Shown here one piece after another: positions 32,607-44,944 of a stretch of 46,561 nt of DNA; position 1 is the stretch's first letter; the number at the start of each line of letters is the position of its first letter. The DNA is from DATFES01 sp035457725 (GTDB lineage: Bacteria > Pseudomonadota > Alphaproteobacteria > CACIAM-22H2), in contig DATIBC010000018.1 in assembly GCA_035457725.1 (NCBI GenBank), positions 1-46,561 of the forward strand, read 5' to 3'. The notes below the pieces were generated by a model. That model was not told where the DNA came from. It saw nothing but the letters and a program-made list of their open reading frames with translations, and searched no databases. Both the position numbers and the translations under genes were made by a program.

Positions 32607-33605
32607 TCAACCGACGCGGCTGGTATCGACCACGACCCGCCCGCGTACCTGCCCGTCGAGGATGCGCGCGCCGAACTCCGGCAAATCGCGCAGGCCGATG
32701 GTCGATGTCATGGCGTCGAGCTTGCGCAGCGGCATGTCGCGCACGATGCGTCTCCAAGCCTCCTTGCGTTCGCTGATCGTCCGCATCACCGAATCGATGC
32801 CGAGCAGCTTCACGCCGCGCAAGATCAGCGGCAGGACGGTCGCCTTGAATTCGTTCCCGCCGGCGTTACCGCATACGGCGATCGACGACCCGTAGCGCAT
32901 GCTGGTCATGATGTTCGCCAGGATCCCGCCCCCCACCGCGTCGATGCACCCAGCCCAGCGCTCGCTTTGCAGCGGCTTTGAGGGGGCACCGACGAAATGG
33001 GCGCGGGCCAGGATGGTCTTGGCGCCCAGTGACCGCAGGTAGTCGTTAGACTCGGCGCGTCCGGTCACTGCGGTCACGTCATATCCGAGTTTGCCGAGGA
33101 TCGCCACGGCGGCGCTGCCGAGCCCGCCGGCTGCGCCGGTGACCAACACCTCGCCGGCTCCGGGCTTCAAGCCATGGCGCTCGAGCTCCATCACCGCGAG
33201 CATCGCGGTGAAGCCGGCGGTGCCAACAGCCATGGCTCGCGCCGGCGTCAAACCCTGCGGCAACGGCACCAGCCACTCCGCCTTGACGCGCGCGCGTTGT
33301 GCGTAGCCGCCCCAATGAAGCTCGCCGACACGAAACCCCGTCAAGACGACCTTGTCCCCAGGCTTGAACATGGAGTTTTCGGAAGCCTCGACGGTCCCCG
33401 CAAGATCGACGCCGGGGACATGCGGATACTTGCGGACGAGCCGCCCGACGCCACTGAGAATCAATCCGTCCTTGTAGTTGAGCGTTGAATGCGAGACCGA
33501 CACAAGAACGTCGCCGGGAGGCAAGTCGGTCTCCTCGAGCGTCTTGATGGCGCCCGTCACCTGACCGTCCTTCTCCTCCAAAACGAGCGCCTTGAAGCTG
33601 CTCAT
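32607..33605 (-). CDS. YhdH/AcuI family quinone-oxidoreductase-like (acrylyl-CoA reductase type)
   Basis: A 332-residue zinc-independent medium-chain dehydrogenase. The N-terminus FKALVLEEKDG, LNYKDGLILSG, PGVDLAGTV and the NADPH-binding loop VLVTGAAGGLGSAAVAILGK are typical of the YhdH/AcuI group, whose characterised members reduce acryloyl-CoA to propionyl-CoA with NADPH. It lies between a thiolase gene and the 63-aa gene on the same strand, fitting short-chain acyl-CoA metabolism. Substrate is inferred from the family only. Confidence 0.9.
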   Translation of the reverse strand: MSSFKALVLEEKDGQVTGAIKTLEETDLPPGDVLVSVSHSTLNYKDGLILSGVGRLVRKYPHVPGVDLAGTVEASENSMFKPGDKVVLTGFRVGELHWGGYAQRARVKAEWLVPLPQGLTPARAMAVGTAGFTAMLAVMELERHGLKPGAGEVLVTGAAGGLGSAAVAILGKLGYDVTAVTGRAESNDYLRSLGAKTILARAHFVGAPSKPLQSERWAGCIDAVGGGILANIMTSMRYGSSIAVCGNAGGNEFKATVLPLILRGVKLLGIDSVMRTISERKEAWRRIVRDMPLRKLDAMTSTIGLRDLPEFGARILDGQVRGRVVVDTSRVG

Positions 33606-33695
33606 GCAATACCCCCCTGACGAAACAACAGCGGCCTTGCGCGCCGCGCGCCAATGGCGCGGTGCCTGCCGCGCGAGCCGTCGGCCGAGCTCAAT

Positions 33696-34862
33696 CTAAC
33701 GCAGCGGCTCAAGTATGCTGACGTAGTTGGCGACCGCGGCCCCGCCCATATTGAAGATTCCGGCAAGCTTGGGGCTTTTGAGCTGCATGTCGCCGGCCCG
33801 CCCGCTAAGCTGCATCGCCGTCATGACATGCATCGACACGCCCGTCGCGCCGATCGGATGGCCCTTCGACTTGAGCCCGCCCGAGGGGTTGACCGGAAGC
33901 CGGCCATCCTTCTCGGTCCATCCTTCGAGGATCGCGCGCGCTCCTTCCCCCTTTGGCGTCAGCCCCATCGCCTCGTATTCGATCAGCTCGGCGATGGTGA
34001 AGCAGTCATGCGTTTCGACGAAGGACAGGTCGTCAAGCCCGATCCGCCCGGCATCGAGCGCTTTGGCCCACGCCTGCTCGCAACCCTCGAACTGGATGAT
34101 GTCGCGTTTGCTCATCGGCAGATAATCGTTGACCTGCGCCGTGGCGCGGAACACGACCGCCTTGTTCATCGCCAGCGCCGTTTCGACATCGCATAGCACG
34201 AGCGCCGCCGCGCCGTCGGACACCAGAGAACAATCGGTGCGCTTCAAGGGACCGGCGACGATCGGATTCTTATCCGAAACCTGACGGCAGAATTCGTAGC
34301 CGAGGTCCTTGCGCAATTGCGCGAACGGGTTGGCGACGCCGTTCTTGTGGTTCTTGGCGGCGATTCGCGCCAGCGCGTCGCTTTGGTCGCCATAGCGCTG
34401 ATAATAAAGCTGGGCGATTTGACCGAATACGCCGGCGAAGCTCATCCCCGGCCGATCGTCCTCCTTGACGTATGACGCTTTCATCAAGATGCCGCCGACC
34501 TGTTCGCCCGGCGTCGACGTCATTTTTTCGACCCCGACCACCAATACGATCCGCGAGTGCCGCGCCGCGATCGTGCGAATTCCCATGTGGACCGCCGCCG
34601 ACCCCGTAGCGCAGGCGTTCTCGACCCGCGTCGCCGGCTTGAAGCGAAGCTGATCGGAGGCCTGCAACGCCAATGACGCGGGAAAGTCCTGCTTGACAAA
34701 CCCGCCGCCGAAATGCCCGACGAAAATTTCGTCGACATCGGCTGGGCCGACGCCGGCGTCGGCGAGCGCGTCCGTCGCCACGCGGACGACCATCGATTCG
34801 AGGTCGTCGCTCTCCAGTTTTCCAAACTTGCTGTGCGCCCAACCGACGATGCAGGCGGTCAT
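33696..34862 (-). CDS. thiolase (SCP2-like acetyl-CoA acetyltransferase)
   Basis: A 388-residue thiolase-superfamily protein beginning MTACIVGWAHSKFGK. The acylated cysteine is in VENACATGSA, the catalytic histidine in GHPIGATG, and THDCFTIAELIEYEAMGL is typical of the SCP2-thiolase branch. The C-terminal loop reads FNMGGAAVANY, without the second catalytic cysteine of classical thiolases, as is common in this branch. AAGGAG lies 9 nt before the ATG, fixing the start; an open frame extends eight codons further. It precedes the AcuI-like gene by 90 nt. It may act on branched or steroid-like acyl-CoAs. Confidence 0.9.
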   Translation of the reverse strand: MTACIVGWAHSKFGKLESDDLESMVVRVATDALADAGVGPADVDEIFVGHFGGGFVKQDFPASLALQASDQLRFKPATRVENACATGSAAVHMGIRTIAARHSRIVLVVGVEKMTSTPGEQVGGILMKASYVKEDDRPGMSFAGVFGQIAQLYYQRYGDQSDALARIAAKNHKNGVANPFAQLRKDLGYEFCRQVSDKNPIVAGPLKRTDCSLVSDGAAALVLCDVETALAMNKAVVFRATAQVNDYLPMSKRDIIQFEGCEQAWAKALDAGRIGLDDLSFVETHDCFTIAELIEYEAMGLTPKGEGARAILEGWTEKDGRLPVNPSGGLKSKGHPIGATGVSMHVMTAMQLSGRAGDMQLKSPKLAGIFNMGGAAVANYVSILEPLR

Positions 34863-34938
34863 GATCGATGCTCCTTGACGCGGCAAACCCGTTGCTTCGC
34901 CACGAAGATAGCAGGATCCCCACCCAGGGTAAACCTAT

Positions 34939-36069
34939 TCAACCCTTTGCGATGAAACGGATTTCGTCATTTTTCGTTGGCGTCGCCGGGCCGGCATATC
35001 GCCACGTCAAACGTTCTCCGGCGTGAAACGGGACAACCGACGCTGCGCCAACGCGGATCGTTCGCGCCACCCGCATCGGTCGTTTCTCGAGCGCCACGTA
35101 TCCGCTGTTGAGCGCCAAGCCATAGAATCGAGGGCCGTTCTCCGCGGCGAACGCCTGCAGCCGGTCGAGCGCGCTTTCTTCCTCAAAGACGCGCGCATAG
35201 ATTTCGAGCGCGGCGGGAGCGTTGAATATGCCGGCGCAACCGCAGTCGCTTTCCTTGGCGCGCCGTAAATGCGGCGCCGAATCGGTGCCAAGAAAGAACT
35301 TGCCGCCGCCCGATGTCGCGGCGCGGCGCAGTGCGATGCGGTGGCGTTCGCGCTTGGCGACCGGCAGGCAATACATGTGTGGCCGCAACCCGCCGCTGAA
35401 GATGGCATTGCGGTTGATCACCAGATGATGCGGCGTGATCGTCGCCGCGAGGTCCGGGCCGCTCGACAGGACGAATTCGGCCGCCTCTTCCGTCGTGATG
35501 TGTTCGAGGACGATCTTGAGGCCAGGATGGGCGTCGATCAGCGGCGCGAGAACCCGTTCGATGAATGCTCTTTCGCGATCGAAGACGTCAACGGTCGGAT
35601 CCGTCACCTCGCCATGAATCAAAAGCGGCATGCCGACCCGTGCCATCGCTTCGAATACGCGGCCGAGTTTGCCCACGTCGGTGACGCCAAGGGCCGAGTT
35701 GGTCGTCGCGTGGGCCGGATAGAGTTTGGCCGCGGCGAAGACGCCGCGCGCGTATCCTTCGGTCAGTTCTTGGGGGCTCGCGCGATCGGTGAGATACAGC
35801 GTCATCAACGGCGTGAAGCGAGCGCCCTTGGGCAATGCCGACAGAATGCGCCGGCGATAGGCGGTGGCGCCGGCGATCGATACGATCGGCGGCGAGAGGT
35901 TAGGCATGACGATCGCACGCGCGAACCGCCGCGCCGTGAAGGAAAGCACGCGCCGCATCATCTCGCCGTCGCGCAGGTGAACATGCCAATCATCCGGCTG
36001 CCGCATCACCAGCCGTAACGGCGCTTCGCTCCGCCGGCGTTTCCTCTCCCGCGTCATGTTCTCGCGCAT
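34939..36069 (-). CDS. pyrC: dihydroorotase, class II (PyrC type)
   Basis: A 376-residue zinc amidohydrolase that cyclises carbamoyl-aspartate in pyrimidine synthesis. The metal ligands appear in DDWHVHLRDG, AKLYPAHATTN (carboxylated lysine), LLIHGEVT, VLEHITTEEA and FLGTDSAPHLR, in the E. coli-type order. The protein is somewhat longer than E. coli PyrC because of a basic N-terminal extension (MTRERKRRRSEAP). The first ATG, with GAGG nearby, is kept. It starts 18 nt after asnB, so it is probably the last gene of the glycosyltransferase-asnB operon. Confidence 0.93.
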   Translation of the reverse strand: MRENMTRERKRRRSEAPLRLVMRQPDDWHVHLRDGEMMRRVLSFTARRFARAIVMPNLSPPIVSIAGATAYRRRILSALPKGARFTPLMTLYLTDRASPQELTEGYARGVFAAAKLYPAHATTNSALGVTDVGKLGRVFEAMARVGMPLLIHGEVTDPTVDVFDRERAFIERVLAPLIDAHPGLKIVLEHITTEEAAEFVLSSGPDLAATITPHHLVINRNAIFSGGLRPHMYCLPVAKRERHRIALRRAATSGGGKFFLGTDSAPHLRRAKESDCGCAGIFNAPAALEIYARVFEEESALDRLQAFAAENGPRFYGLALNSGYVALEKRPMRVARTIRVGAASVVPFHAGERLTWRYAGPATPTKNDEIRFIAKG

Positions 36070-36087
36070 TGCCGCGCCTCGGCGGGT

Positions 36088-37854
36088 CTAGGTGCGGTCA
36101 TGGAGGCATTCGAACGTATCGCCGTCGGGGGCGCGGCCGGCGACGTGCCGGCGGTGCCATAGCGCATAGAACAGCAGCACCCAGGCGGCGGACGCGGCAT
36201 GCTTGCTGGGATCGCGAAACAGCTTCGCCACCGCGCGCGGCTCGGCGATTTCTTCGACGCCTGGCTGAGCTGCGACCAGCGGGCCGATTCGGGCGCCTTC
36301 GCTGGCGATCCATTCGCCGACAGGGACAGTGAATCCGCGCTTCGGTCTGAAGGCGTCTGCGACCGGCAGTTTCTCGTCCAACCAACGCCGCAGCAGCCAC
36401 TTGCCCTGCCCCTGGCGAATTTTAAGTCGATCTGGAAGGCCGAACGCGACGGCGGCGACGGCTGGGTCGAGGAACGGGGTACGCCCCTCAACGCCGTGCG
36501 CCATCAGACAGCGATCGAGCTTGATCAGCAGGTCGTTCGGCAGCCAGTCGGCGCAATCGACCGCCTGCGCCACCTGCAGGCGCGTGCGGCCGGCGAGCCG
36601 TTCGGTGATCTCGGCTGCCTCGATGCCATCGCGCCAGCCGCGCGAATGGTCGCGCAGCACGCCGAGCCCTTCGAACTTCCCGCGCCTCCGCATCGCGCGA
36701 CCGCCCAGCCACCAAGGCCGGATGACGCTGCGATAGCGGCCGTAGCCGCCGAACAGCTCGTCTCCACCCTCGCCGCACAATACGACCTTGAGGCCGGCCT
36801 CCTTTGCGCGCTGCGCCAACATGAAGGTTGGTATACACGCATAGTCGGACGCCGGATCGTCCATCGCCGCGGCGATGCGCGGCAGCAAACGCCAGAAATC
36901 CGCGGCTCGCACCTCGATCTCATAGTGCTCGGCGCCGAGCGCTTGGGCTACGGTGCGAGCGCCCTCGCGTTCATCGGGCACCTGCGTCCCGGGAAACCCC
37001 GCGGTGAAGGCGATTACCGGACGCGGGTTCAGTCGCGCCATCATCGTCAATACCGCCGACGAATCGATCCCCCCGGAGAGGAACATGCCGTATGGGACGT
37101 CCGATCGCTGATGCAGCACGACGCTGTCCTCGAGCGCCGTGTCTAGACGCTCGAGCGCCTCCGCCTCATCCCACGCCGCCGGCCCATCGACGGGAAGCGC
37201 GCGCTGACGATGCCGTTCGACGATGCGGCCATCGGCGATCACCACAAGTTCGCCGGGAAGCAACCGCTTGATGTCGGCGAAGATCGTGTCGCGCCGCGTC
37301 GAGAACTGGATCTCGATCAGCTCTCCGCGAACTCGCGGGTCAATGCGTTTGCGCGCCAGACCGGCAGCGATCAGCGCTTGCGGTTCGGAGGCGAATGCGA
37401 CGCCGTCATCGCTCTCGACGTAATATACCGGCTTGATGCCGAAAGGATCTCGGGCAAGGATCAGGCGCCCCGACTTGGGATCGTGGATCGCCATCCCATA
37501 CATGCCGCGCAGCTCGTCGACGAATGCGATGCCGCGCCGGCGATAGAGGTGCAGCGGCGGCTCGCAATCGGACCCGGTGGCGAAGTTCACGTCGCGAAGC
37601 CGCGCACGGAGCTCGACGTAGTTGTAGATTTCGCCGTTTGCGACCAGCGCGGCACCTCCCGGTTCGATCAGGGGCTGGTCGCCGGTCTCGAGATCGATGA
37701 TCGCCAAGCGATTATGGATCATTCCAACGTTGCCGGAGCGATACTCCTTTCTCCCGTCGGGGCCGCGATGGGCGAGCGCCTTGGCGAGCGCGTCGAGCGT
37801 GTCGGCGGACGGCCCGTCGCGAGCGGTCGTCATCATTCCGGCGATTCCGCACAT
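36088..37854 (-). CDS. asnB: asparagine synthase (glutamine-hydrolysing)
   Basis: A 588-residue AsnB-type amidotransferase. The N-terminal nucleophile Cys2 (MCGIAG) starts the glutaminase domain (HRGPDG, NGEIYNY, RDPFGIKPVYY). The synthetase domain has the ATP loop LSGGIDSSAVLTM and LCGEGGDELFGGYGRYR. It would transfer ammonia to an activated carboxylate, either aspartate or a sugar or peptide acid. Its ATG overlaps the stop of the glycosyltransferase gene by one base (TGATG), tying it to a glycan locus and suggesting an amidation role there, as in exopolysaccharide clusters. Confidence 0.94.
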   Translation of the reverse strand: MCGIAGMMTTARDGPSADTLDALAKALAHRGPDGRKEYRSGNVGMIHNRLAIIDLETGDQPLIEPGGAALVANGEIYNYVELRARLRDVNFATGSDCEPPLHLYRRRGIAFVDELRGMYGMAIHDPKSGRLILARDPFGIKPVYYVESDDGVAFASEPQALIAAGLARKRIDPRVRGELIEIQFSTRRDTIFADIKRLLPGELVVIADGRIVERHRQRALPVDGPAAWDEAEALERLDTALEDSVVLHQRSDVPYGMFLSGGIDSSAVLTMMARLNPRPVIAFTAGFPGTQVPDEREGARTVAQALGAEHYEIEVRAADFWRLLPRIAAAMDDPASDYACIPTFMLAQRAKEAGLKVVLCGEGGDELFGGYGRYRSVIRPWWLGGRAMRRRGKFEGLGVLRDHSRGWRDGIEAAEITERLAGRTRLQVAQAVDCADWLPNDLLIKLDRCLMAHGVEGRTPFLDPAVAAVAFGLPDRLKIRQGQGKWLLRRWLDEKLPVADAFRPKRGFTVPVGEWIASEGARIGPLVAAQPGVEEIAEPRAVAKLFRDPSKHAASAAWVLLFYALWHRRHVAGRAPDGDTFECLHDRT

Positions 37855-38900
37855 CAGGCCGATATCTCCTCGAACAACCGCATGTAATTGCGAACCACCG
37901 CCGCCTCGGTGAATTCGGCTTCGTACGCTTTCCGGCCGCCTGCTGCAAGCCGCTGGCGAAGATCGACATCGCGGCTGAGTCGGGTCATCGCCGCAGCGAG
38001 CGCTTGATGATCGTCCACGGGCACCAGCAGCCCGTTCACGCCGTCTTCGATGACCGCGGCCGGACCGTACGTCGCGGCCGCCACCAGGGCGCGGCCGGCG
38101 GCCCAGGATTCGAGCGTCACGGTGCCGAACGGCTCGTGACGCGAGGGAAAGACGACGAAATCCGACGCAGGTAGAAGCGCCGCGACGTCGTCACGCCAAC
38201 CGAGCAGGCGCACGCGGTCGGCGAGCGCCAGATCCCGGATCATCGCTTCGAGCGCGCCGCGTTCCGGACCTTCGCCCGCGATCCACAGATGCAACCCGGG
38301 CGTCAGCGACAGCGCGCGTAACAAGACGTCGAATGCCTTGTTGCGATGGAGCCGACCGAGCGCAAGGGCGAGCGGCGCATCCGCCGGCGTACCAAATTCG
38401 GCGCGCGACACCGGCGCCATGATCGGCACTTCGGCGAAATTCGGCATGTAATGCGTTCTCTCGGGCGGCCACCCGCCCTTGCGGGTATACTCCACGATCT
38501 CGCGCGTGATGCCGATCAAGTGGTCGCATCGCCGGTAGTACTTGAGATCGTAATATCCGCCCAGCCGGGCCACGTGCACGAAAGGAACGCCGCACAGCCG
38601 CTTCGACGGTATCTTGTCGGTGGCGCGGCTCATCCATGACAAGACGATCGTCGGCCGGAATTCGCCAATCGCGCGCGCCAGCCTGAGCGGCGTGATCAGG
38701 TCCAAAGCGCCGCCGAAGGCGAATTGACGAACCTCAACCCCGCCGTCGGCGAGCCGGACCGCGCGAATGTCGTCGCGGCGGATCGCGACACGCTGGGTCA
38801 GTCCGGCTCGCTGCAACGCGATGGCAAGGCGGATGAAGAACGTCTCCGCCCCGCCATGCCGTCCTCCGCCGATCGCCTGAAAGACGCGCAGCGCGGTCAA
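37854..38900 (-). CDS. glycosyltransferase family 4
   Basis: A 348-residue GT-B glycosyltransferase. It begins RVFQAIGGGRHGGAETFFIRLA, the glycine-rich acceptor-side loop of GT4, and has the donor-binding block LALALGRLHRNKAFDVLLRAL, VFPSRHEPFGTVTLESWAAG and the ExFG-type HEPFGTVTLE. There is no ATG near the domain start; TTG at 38900 is chosen because GGAAGG stands about 10 nt upstream, while another TTG lies seven codons earlier. Its stop overlaps the asnB start. The sugar and acceptor are unknown. Confidence 0.9.
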   Translation of the reverse strand: MTALRVFQAIGGGRHGGAETFFIRLAIALQRAGLTQRVAIRRDDIRAVRLADGGVEVRQFAFGGALDLITPLRLARAIGEFRPTIVLSWMSRATDKIPSKRLCGVPFVHVARLGGYYDLKYYRRCDHLIGITREIVEYTRKGGWPPERTHYMPNFAEVPIMAPVSRAEFGTPADAPLALALGRLHRNKAFDVLLRALSLTPGLHLWIAGEGPERGALEAMIRDLALADRVRLLGWRDDVAALLPASDFVVFPSRHEPFGTVTLESWAAGRALVAAATYGPAAVIEDGVNGLLVPVDDHQALAAAMTRLSRDVDLRQRLAAGGRKAYEAEFTEAAVVRNYMRLFEEISA

Positions 38901-38988
38901 GTTGCACGAACCTTCCGCCAAGGCGCTGACGCGACCGCCACCGCCGACGGGGTGCCGTCATGGTCGGGCGGATGGGAAAGCGAAGCGC

Positions 38989-40020
38989 TCATTGCAGCAA
39001 TTCTTCCCACTCGGCCGCGGCCACATGCCAGCTTCGCCCACTTTGCAGGCGTCGCGCGGCGGCGCTCATTCGTTCGAACGCGCCGCGGTCGCTCAAAAGC
39101 TCGATCGCAGCCGCCGCGAAGCGGCTATCGTCGGCGCACAGCGCGCCGGTTTGCCCATCGATGATCCGCGCCCAAACGGCCTGTCCGGCGGTTCGGGCGA
39201 CGCCGGGAAGTCCGACCGCCTGACTCTCGGCCAACGTACCGGCATAGGTTTCGCTGTCCGCGCCGGGATGGAGATGCACCCGCGCAGCGCGGTAGACCTC
39301 CGCCATGCCGGGATCGGCGAGCGGACGATGAATGACGACGCCGTGCAGCGCGCCAGCCTGCGCCAGCAACAAGGTTGGACGGACCGAAGGAGGTATCTCC
39401 GCGCCGAGCCGTCCGCGGTCGAGGATCGCCGAATAGACATGAAGTTCGGCCGTCGGCGCCGCTGGGCGTATCCTTTCGATCCATCGACGCAGCAGCCATT
39501 CGAGGCCCGATAGCGGGTGCGCGGTCGCGACGGCGCGCGGGGGATCGACCGGCGCCATCGGTTCGTCCTCGAGAAACGCCGCGGCGATTCCCGGCTCGAC
39601 GATCCGCGTCGAAATGCGCTCGGCATTGGGCCAGCGGCTACGCTCCGCCTCTCCGGCGAAGACCATGAGCGGCCGATGCCGCTCGATGTTGCGCGCCGCG
39701 CCGCCAGATGCCAGCGCGCTCGGATCTCCGGCGACCCAAAGAATCCGCTTGCCCGCCGATGGAACGAAATCGAGCAACGCCGGCCGTCGCAACGCAATCA
39801 GCGCGTCGGTTTCGGAGGGCCGCACGCCGTCGAGCATCTCCCATCGCGCCCCGAAGCAGTCGCGCGGCGTTTCGCACCGATTGAAAACCTGCACCTCGTG
39901 GCCGCGTGCCGCCAGCGCGGCGGGAAGATAGACGAGCGCCTTCTCGGGCCCGTCGAGTGGCCGGCTAGTGGCGCTGAATCCATCAAAGGAGATCGAGTCG
40001 TCGACAAAGGTGAGGCGCAT
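38989..40020 (-). CDS. glycosyltransferase (GT4-like)
   Basis: A 343-residue protein with a GT-B layout but a weakly conserved N-terminal half. It starts MRLTFVDDSISFDGFSATSRPLDGPEKALVYLPAALAARGHEV, and the C-terminal donor half contains VYRAARVHLHPGADSETYAGTLAESQAVGLPGVA. The ATG before the first beta-strand is chosen; the frame is open 41 codons upstream without family similarity. It is first in a minus-strand run with the second glycosyltransferase, asnB and pyrC. Together these suggest a small surface-glycan or glycolipid locus. Confidence 0.82.
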   Translation of the reverse strand: MRLTFVDDSISFDGFSATSRPLDGPEKALVYLPAALAARGHEVQVFNRCETPRDCFGARWEMLDGVRPSETDALIALRRPALLDFVPSAGKRILWVAGDPSALASGGAARNIERHRPLMVFAGEAERSRWPNAERISTRIVEPGIAAAFLEDEPMAPVDPPRAVATAHPLSGLEWLLRRWIERIRPAAPTAELHVYSAILDRGRLGAEIPPSVRPTLLLAQAGALHGVVIHRPLADPGMAEVYRAARVHLHPGADSETYAGTLAESQAVGLPGVARTAGQAVWARIIDGQTGALCADDSRFAAAAIELLSDRGAFERMSAAARRLQSGRSWHVAAAEWEELLQ

Positions 40021-40157
40021 GTCTGAACGGGATTCGGTGACGACCGGGTTATACGCGCTCCTCGCCTCGAAGCGCAAACCAGGGACGATCCGCCGGCTCT
40101 TGCGTTCGCTCCCTGAGCGACCTACCTCTTGCAAGGTGACCATGGCGGTGCATCATC

Positions 40158-41060
40158 GTGAGAATGGCCGGTAAATTCTATCTGGCTCCGAAGTCGCGGG
40201 GTCTGCTGCAAATCGCCGGGGAAGACCGGCGAACCTTCTTGCAGGGTTTGATTTCCAACGACGTGACGCTCGTCGACGGCGGACGGGCGATCTATGCCAG
40301 CCTGCTCACCGCTCAGGGCCGATTCCTGCATGATTTTTTCGTCTCCGAATTCGATGACGGGTTCTTTCTCGACGCCGAGGCGGAGCGGATCGACGACCTG
40401 AAGCGTCGGCTTTCGCTCTATCGATTACGATCGAAGGTCGCGTTGGCCGCCCCGATCGACACGCATCGGGTTGCCATTCTGTTCGGCGACGATGCGCTAC
40501 GATCCCTGGATCTTCCGGAAGACCCCGGCCGTGCCATGTCGTTCGCGGGCGGCGTGGTGTACGTCGATCCGCGCCTGACGATGTTGGGCGCTCGCGCGAT
40601 TTTGCCGAGCGACCGGCAGAGCGCGTTGGAGCACGCCGGGTTTATCCCGGGCGATCCCGAAGCCTATGAGGAGCTGCGCCTGGCGCTTGGGGTGCCCGAC
40701 GGCAGCCGCGACCTGCCGGTCGAAAAGGCGCTGCTGCTCGAGAACGGTTTCGACGAACTGCACGGCGTCGATTGGAAGAAGGGTTGTTATGTCGGCCAGG
40801 AGCTGACCGCGCGCATGAAATATCGGGCGCTGATCCGCAAGCGCCTAATGCCGGTGCGTGTCGATGGGACTCTGCCCCGCGCTGGCACGCCGATCATGTT
40901 GGGCGACCAGGAGGCTGGGGAGATGCGATCGGGCCACCGTCAGCTCGGGCTTGCGCTATTGCGCATAGACATGGTCGAGCAGGCGGAACGCGAAGCGCGG
41001 CATCTAACCGCCGACGGCGCATCGCTAACCCCTGTCCGGCCGGCGTGGGCGGAATTCTGA
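40158..41060 (+). CDS. ygfZ: YgfZ/GcvT-like folate-binding iron-sulfur protein
   Basis: A 300-residue tetrahydrofolate-binding protein of the YgfZ/IBA57 family, which supports assembly or repair of certain [4Fe-4S] enzymes. The diagnostic motif KGCYVGQELTARMKYRAL with its conserved cysteine is present, as is RTFLQGLISNDV near the N-terminus. The GTG start is two codons before an ATG; either may be used. It diverges from the glycosyltransferase gene and is followed 73 nt later by the Gdx-type exporter. Confidence 0.93.
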   Translation: MRMAGKFYLAPKSRGLLQIAGEDRRTFLQGLISNDVTLVDGGRAIYASLLTAQGRFLHDFFVSEFDDGFFLDAEAERIDDLKRRLSLYRLRSKVALAAPIDTHRVAILFGDDALRSLDLPEDPGRAMSFAGGVVYVDPRLTMLGARAILPSDRQSALEHAGFIPGDPEAYEELRLALGVPDGSRDLPVEKALLLENGFDELHGVDWKKGCYVGQELTARMKYRALIRKRLMPVRVDGTLPRAGTPIMLGDQEAGEMRSGHRQLGLALLRIDMVEQAEREARHLTADGASLTPVRPAWAEF

Positions 41061-41133
41061 GCCGAAATGTCAGCGTCTGGGTCGTAGCCCGCGACCGCTC
41101 ACCGCAATTTGCCGAGTTCACGAGGAGATCCAA

Positions 41134-41457
41134 ATGGCATGGGTCGCGCTGTTCTTCGCCGGTCTATTCGAGATCGTTTGGGCGATCGGCTTGAAGTACA
41201 CGGATGGGTTGACCCGTCTGTGGCCCTCGCTCGGAACTCTCTTGGCGATGGCGGCAAGCCTGTTTCTTCTCGCGTGGTCGCTGAAGACGCTGCCGGTCGG
41301 AACCGCATATGCGGTGTGGACCGGAATCGGAGCCGTCGGAACGGCGCTGCTCGGCATCGCTCTGTTCGGCGAGTCGAGCGCTTTGCCGCGGCTGGCGTGC
41401 ATCGCGCTCATCGTCGCCGGCATACTCGGCTTGAAATTGATGACGCCCGCCGCTTGA
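41134..41457 (+). CDS. sugE: guanidinium exporter Gdx/SugE (SMR family)
   Basis: A 107-residue four-helix small multidrug resistance protein. E13 in FEIVWAIGLKYTDGLTRLWPS, with W16 and the GLKYT segment, marks the SugE/Gdx branch that exports guanidinium in exchange for protons, rather than the EmrE/Qac branch. GAGGAG lies about 7 nt before the ATG. I looked for a guanidine riboswitch in the 73-nt upstream gap and did not find a convincing one. Dual-topology homodimer expected in the inner membrane. Confidence 0.93.
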   Translation: MAWVALFFAGLFEIVWAIGLKYTDGLTRLWPSLGTLLAMAASLFLLAWSLKTLPVGTAYAVWTGIGAVGTALLGIALFGESSALPRLACIALIVAGILGLKLMTPAA

Positions 41458-41469
41458 CCCTGCGGTCAA
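41454..41469. terminator. palindrome over convergent stop codons
   Basis: TTGACC CTGC GGTCAA is a perfect 6-bp stem containing the sugE TGA and, on the other strand, the HIT-gene TGA. It could be a weak bidirectional terminator; no T-run is present. Confidence 0.3.
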
Positions 41470-41888
41470 CCGAGGCGCCGCTTCAGGCGTTCGGTGAGCG
41501 CGGCAAGCGCCTCTTTGTCGCCAGGCTTGAGAGGCCAGTTCATCATCAAGTTGTCGTCCTTGCGGCGCGGAATAATGTGCATGTGAAAGTGCATCACCGA
41601 CTGCGCGGCGCCTGGGCCGTTCGCTTGCAGCAAGTTCAATCCGTATGGGTTCAGCTCGGCGTCGATCGCTTGCGATACGCGCCGCACGCTCGACATCACC
41701 GCGGCTAGGTCGCCGTCACCCGATTGCAGAAGGTTCGCCGCGTGCGCCTTTGGAATGACCAGCGCATGACCCGGGTTGACCGGATTGATGTCAAGAAAGG
41801 CCAAGGTCTTCGGGTCCTCGTACAACTTGAAACAAGGGATCGTCCCGGCGACGATCTTGCAAAAAATACAGCTCGGATCGGTGGGCAT
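41466..41888 (-). CDS. HIT family hydrolase
   Basis: A 140-residue histidine-triad protein acting on nucleoside phosphoramidates or AMP-linked substrates in the cytosol. The catalytic triad is HFHMH in SVMHFHMHIIPRRKDD, and the N-terminus CIFCKIVAGTIP carries the zinc-type Cys-x2-Cys found in HinT relatives. INPVNPGHALVIPKAH is also conserved. It converges on sugE with only 8 nt between stops. About 120 nt of apparently non-coding sequence separates its start from the end of ppdK. Confidence 0.95.
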   Translation of the reverse strand: MPTDPSCIFCKIVAGTIPCFKLYEDPKTLAFLDINPVNPGHALVIPKAHAANLLQSGDGDLAAVMSSVRRVSQAIDAELNPYGLNLLQANGPGAAQSVMHFHMHIIPRRKDDNLMMNWPLKPGDKEALAALTERLKRRLG

Positions 41889-42010
41889 GTGTCGTCTTCC
41901 CTACAGTGGATCGCTGTGTCGGTCTGTGATTCGATCAGCGTGAGCGCAAGGCGGGCCAGCGTCACGGACCTGTTGATCGACGAAACCTGGAAGCGCCGGG
42001 GAGTCCAGCA

Positions 42011-44944
<2,934 letters not shown>

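Noticed and set aside
41061..41133. Guanidine riboswitch before the Gdx exporter
   Set aside because: Checked for paired ACGR-loop hairpins and ykkC-type conserved segments; only an isolated ACGAGGA and a loose stem were seen.
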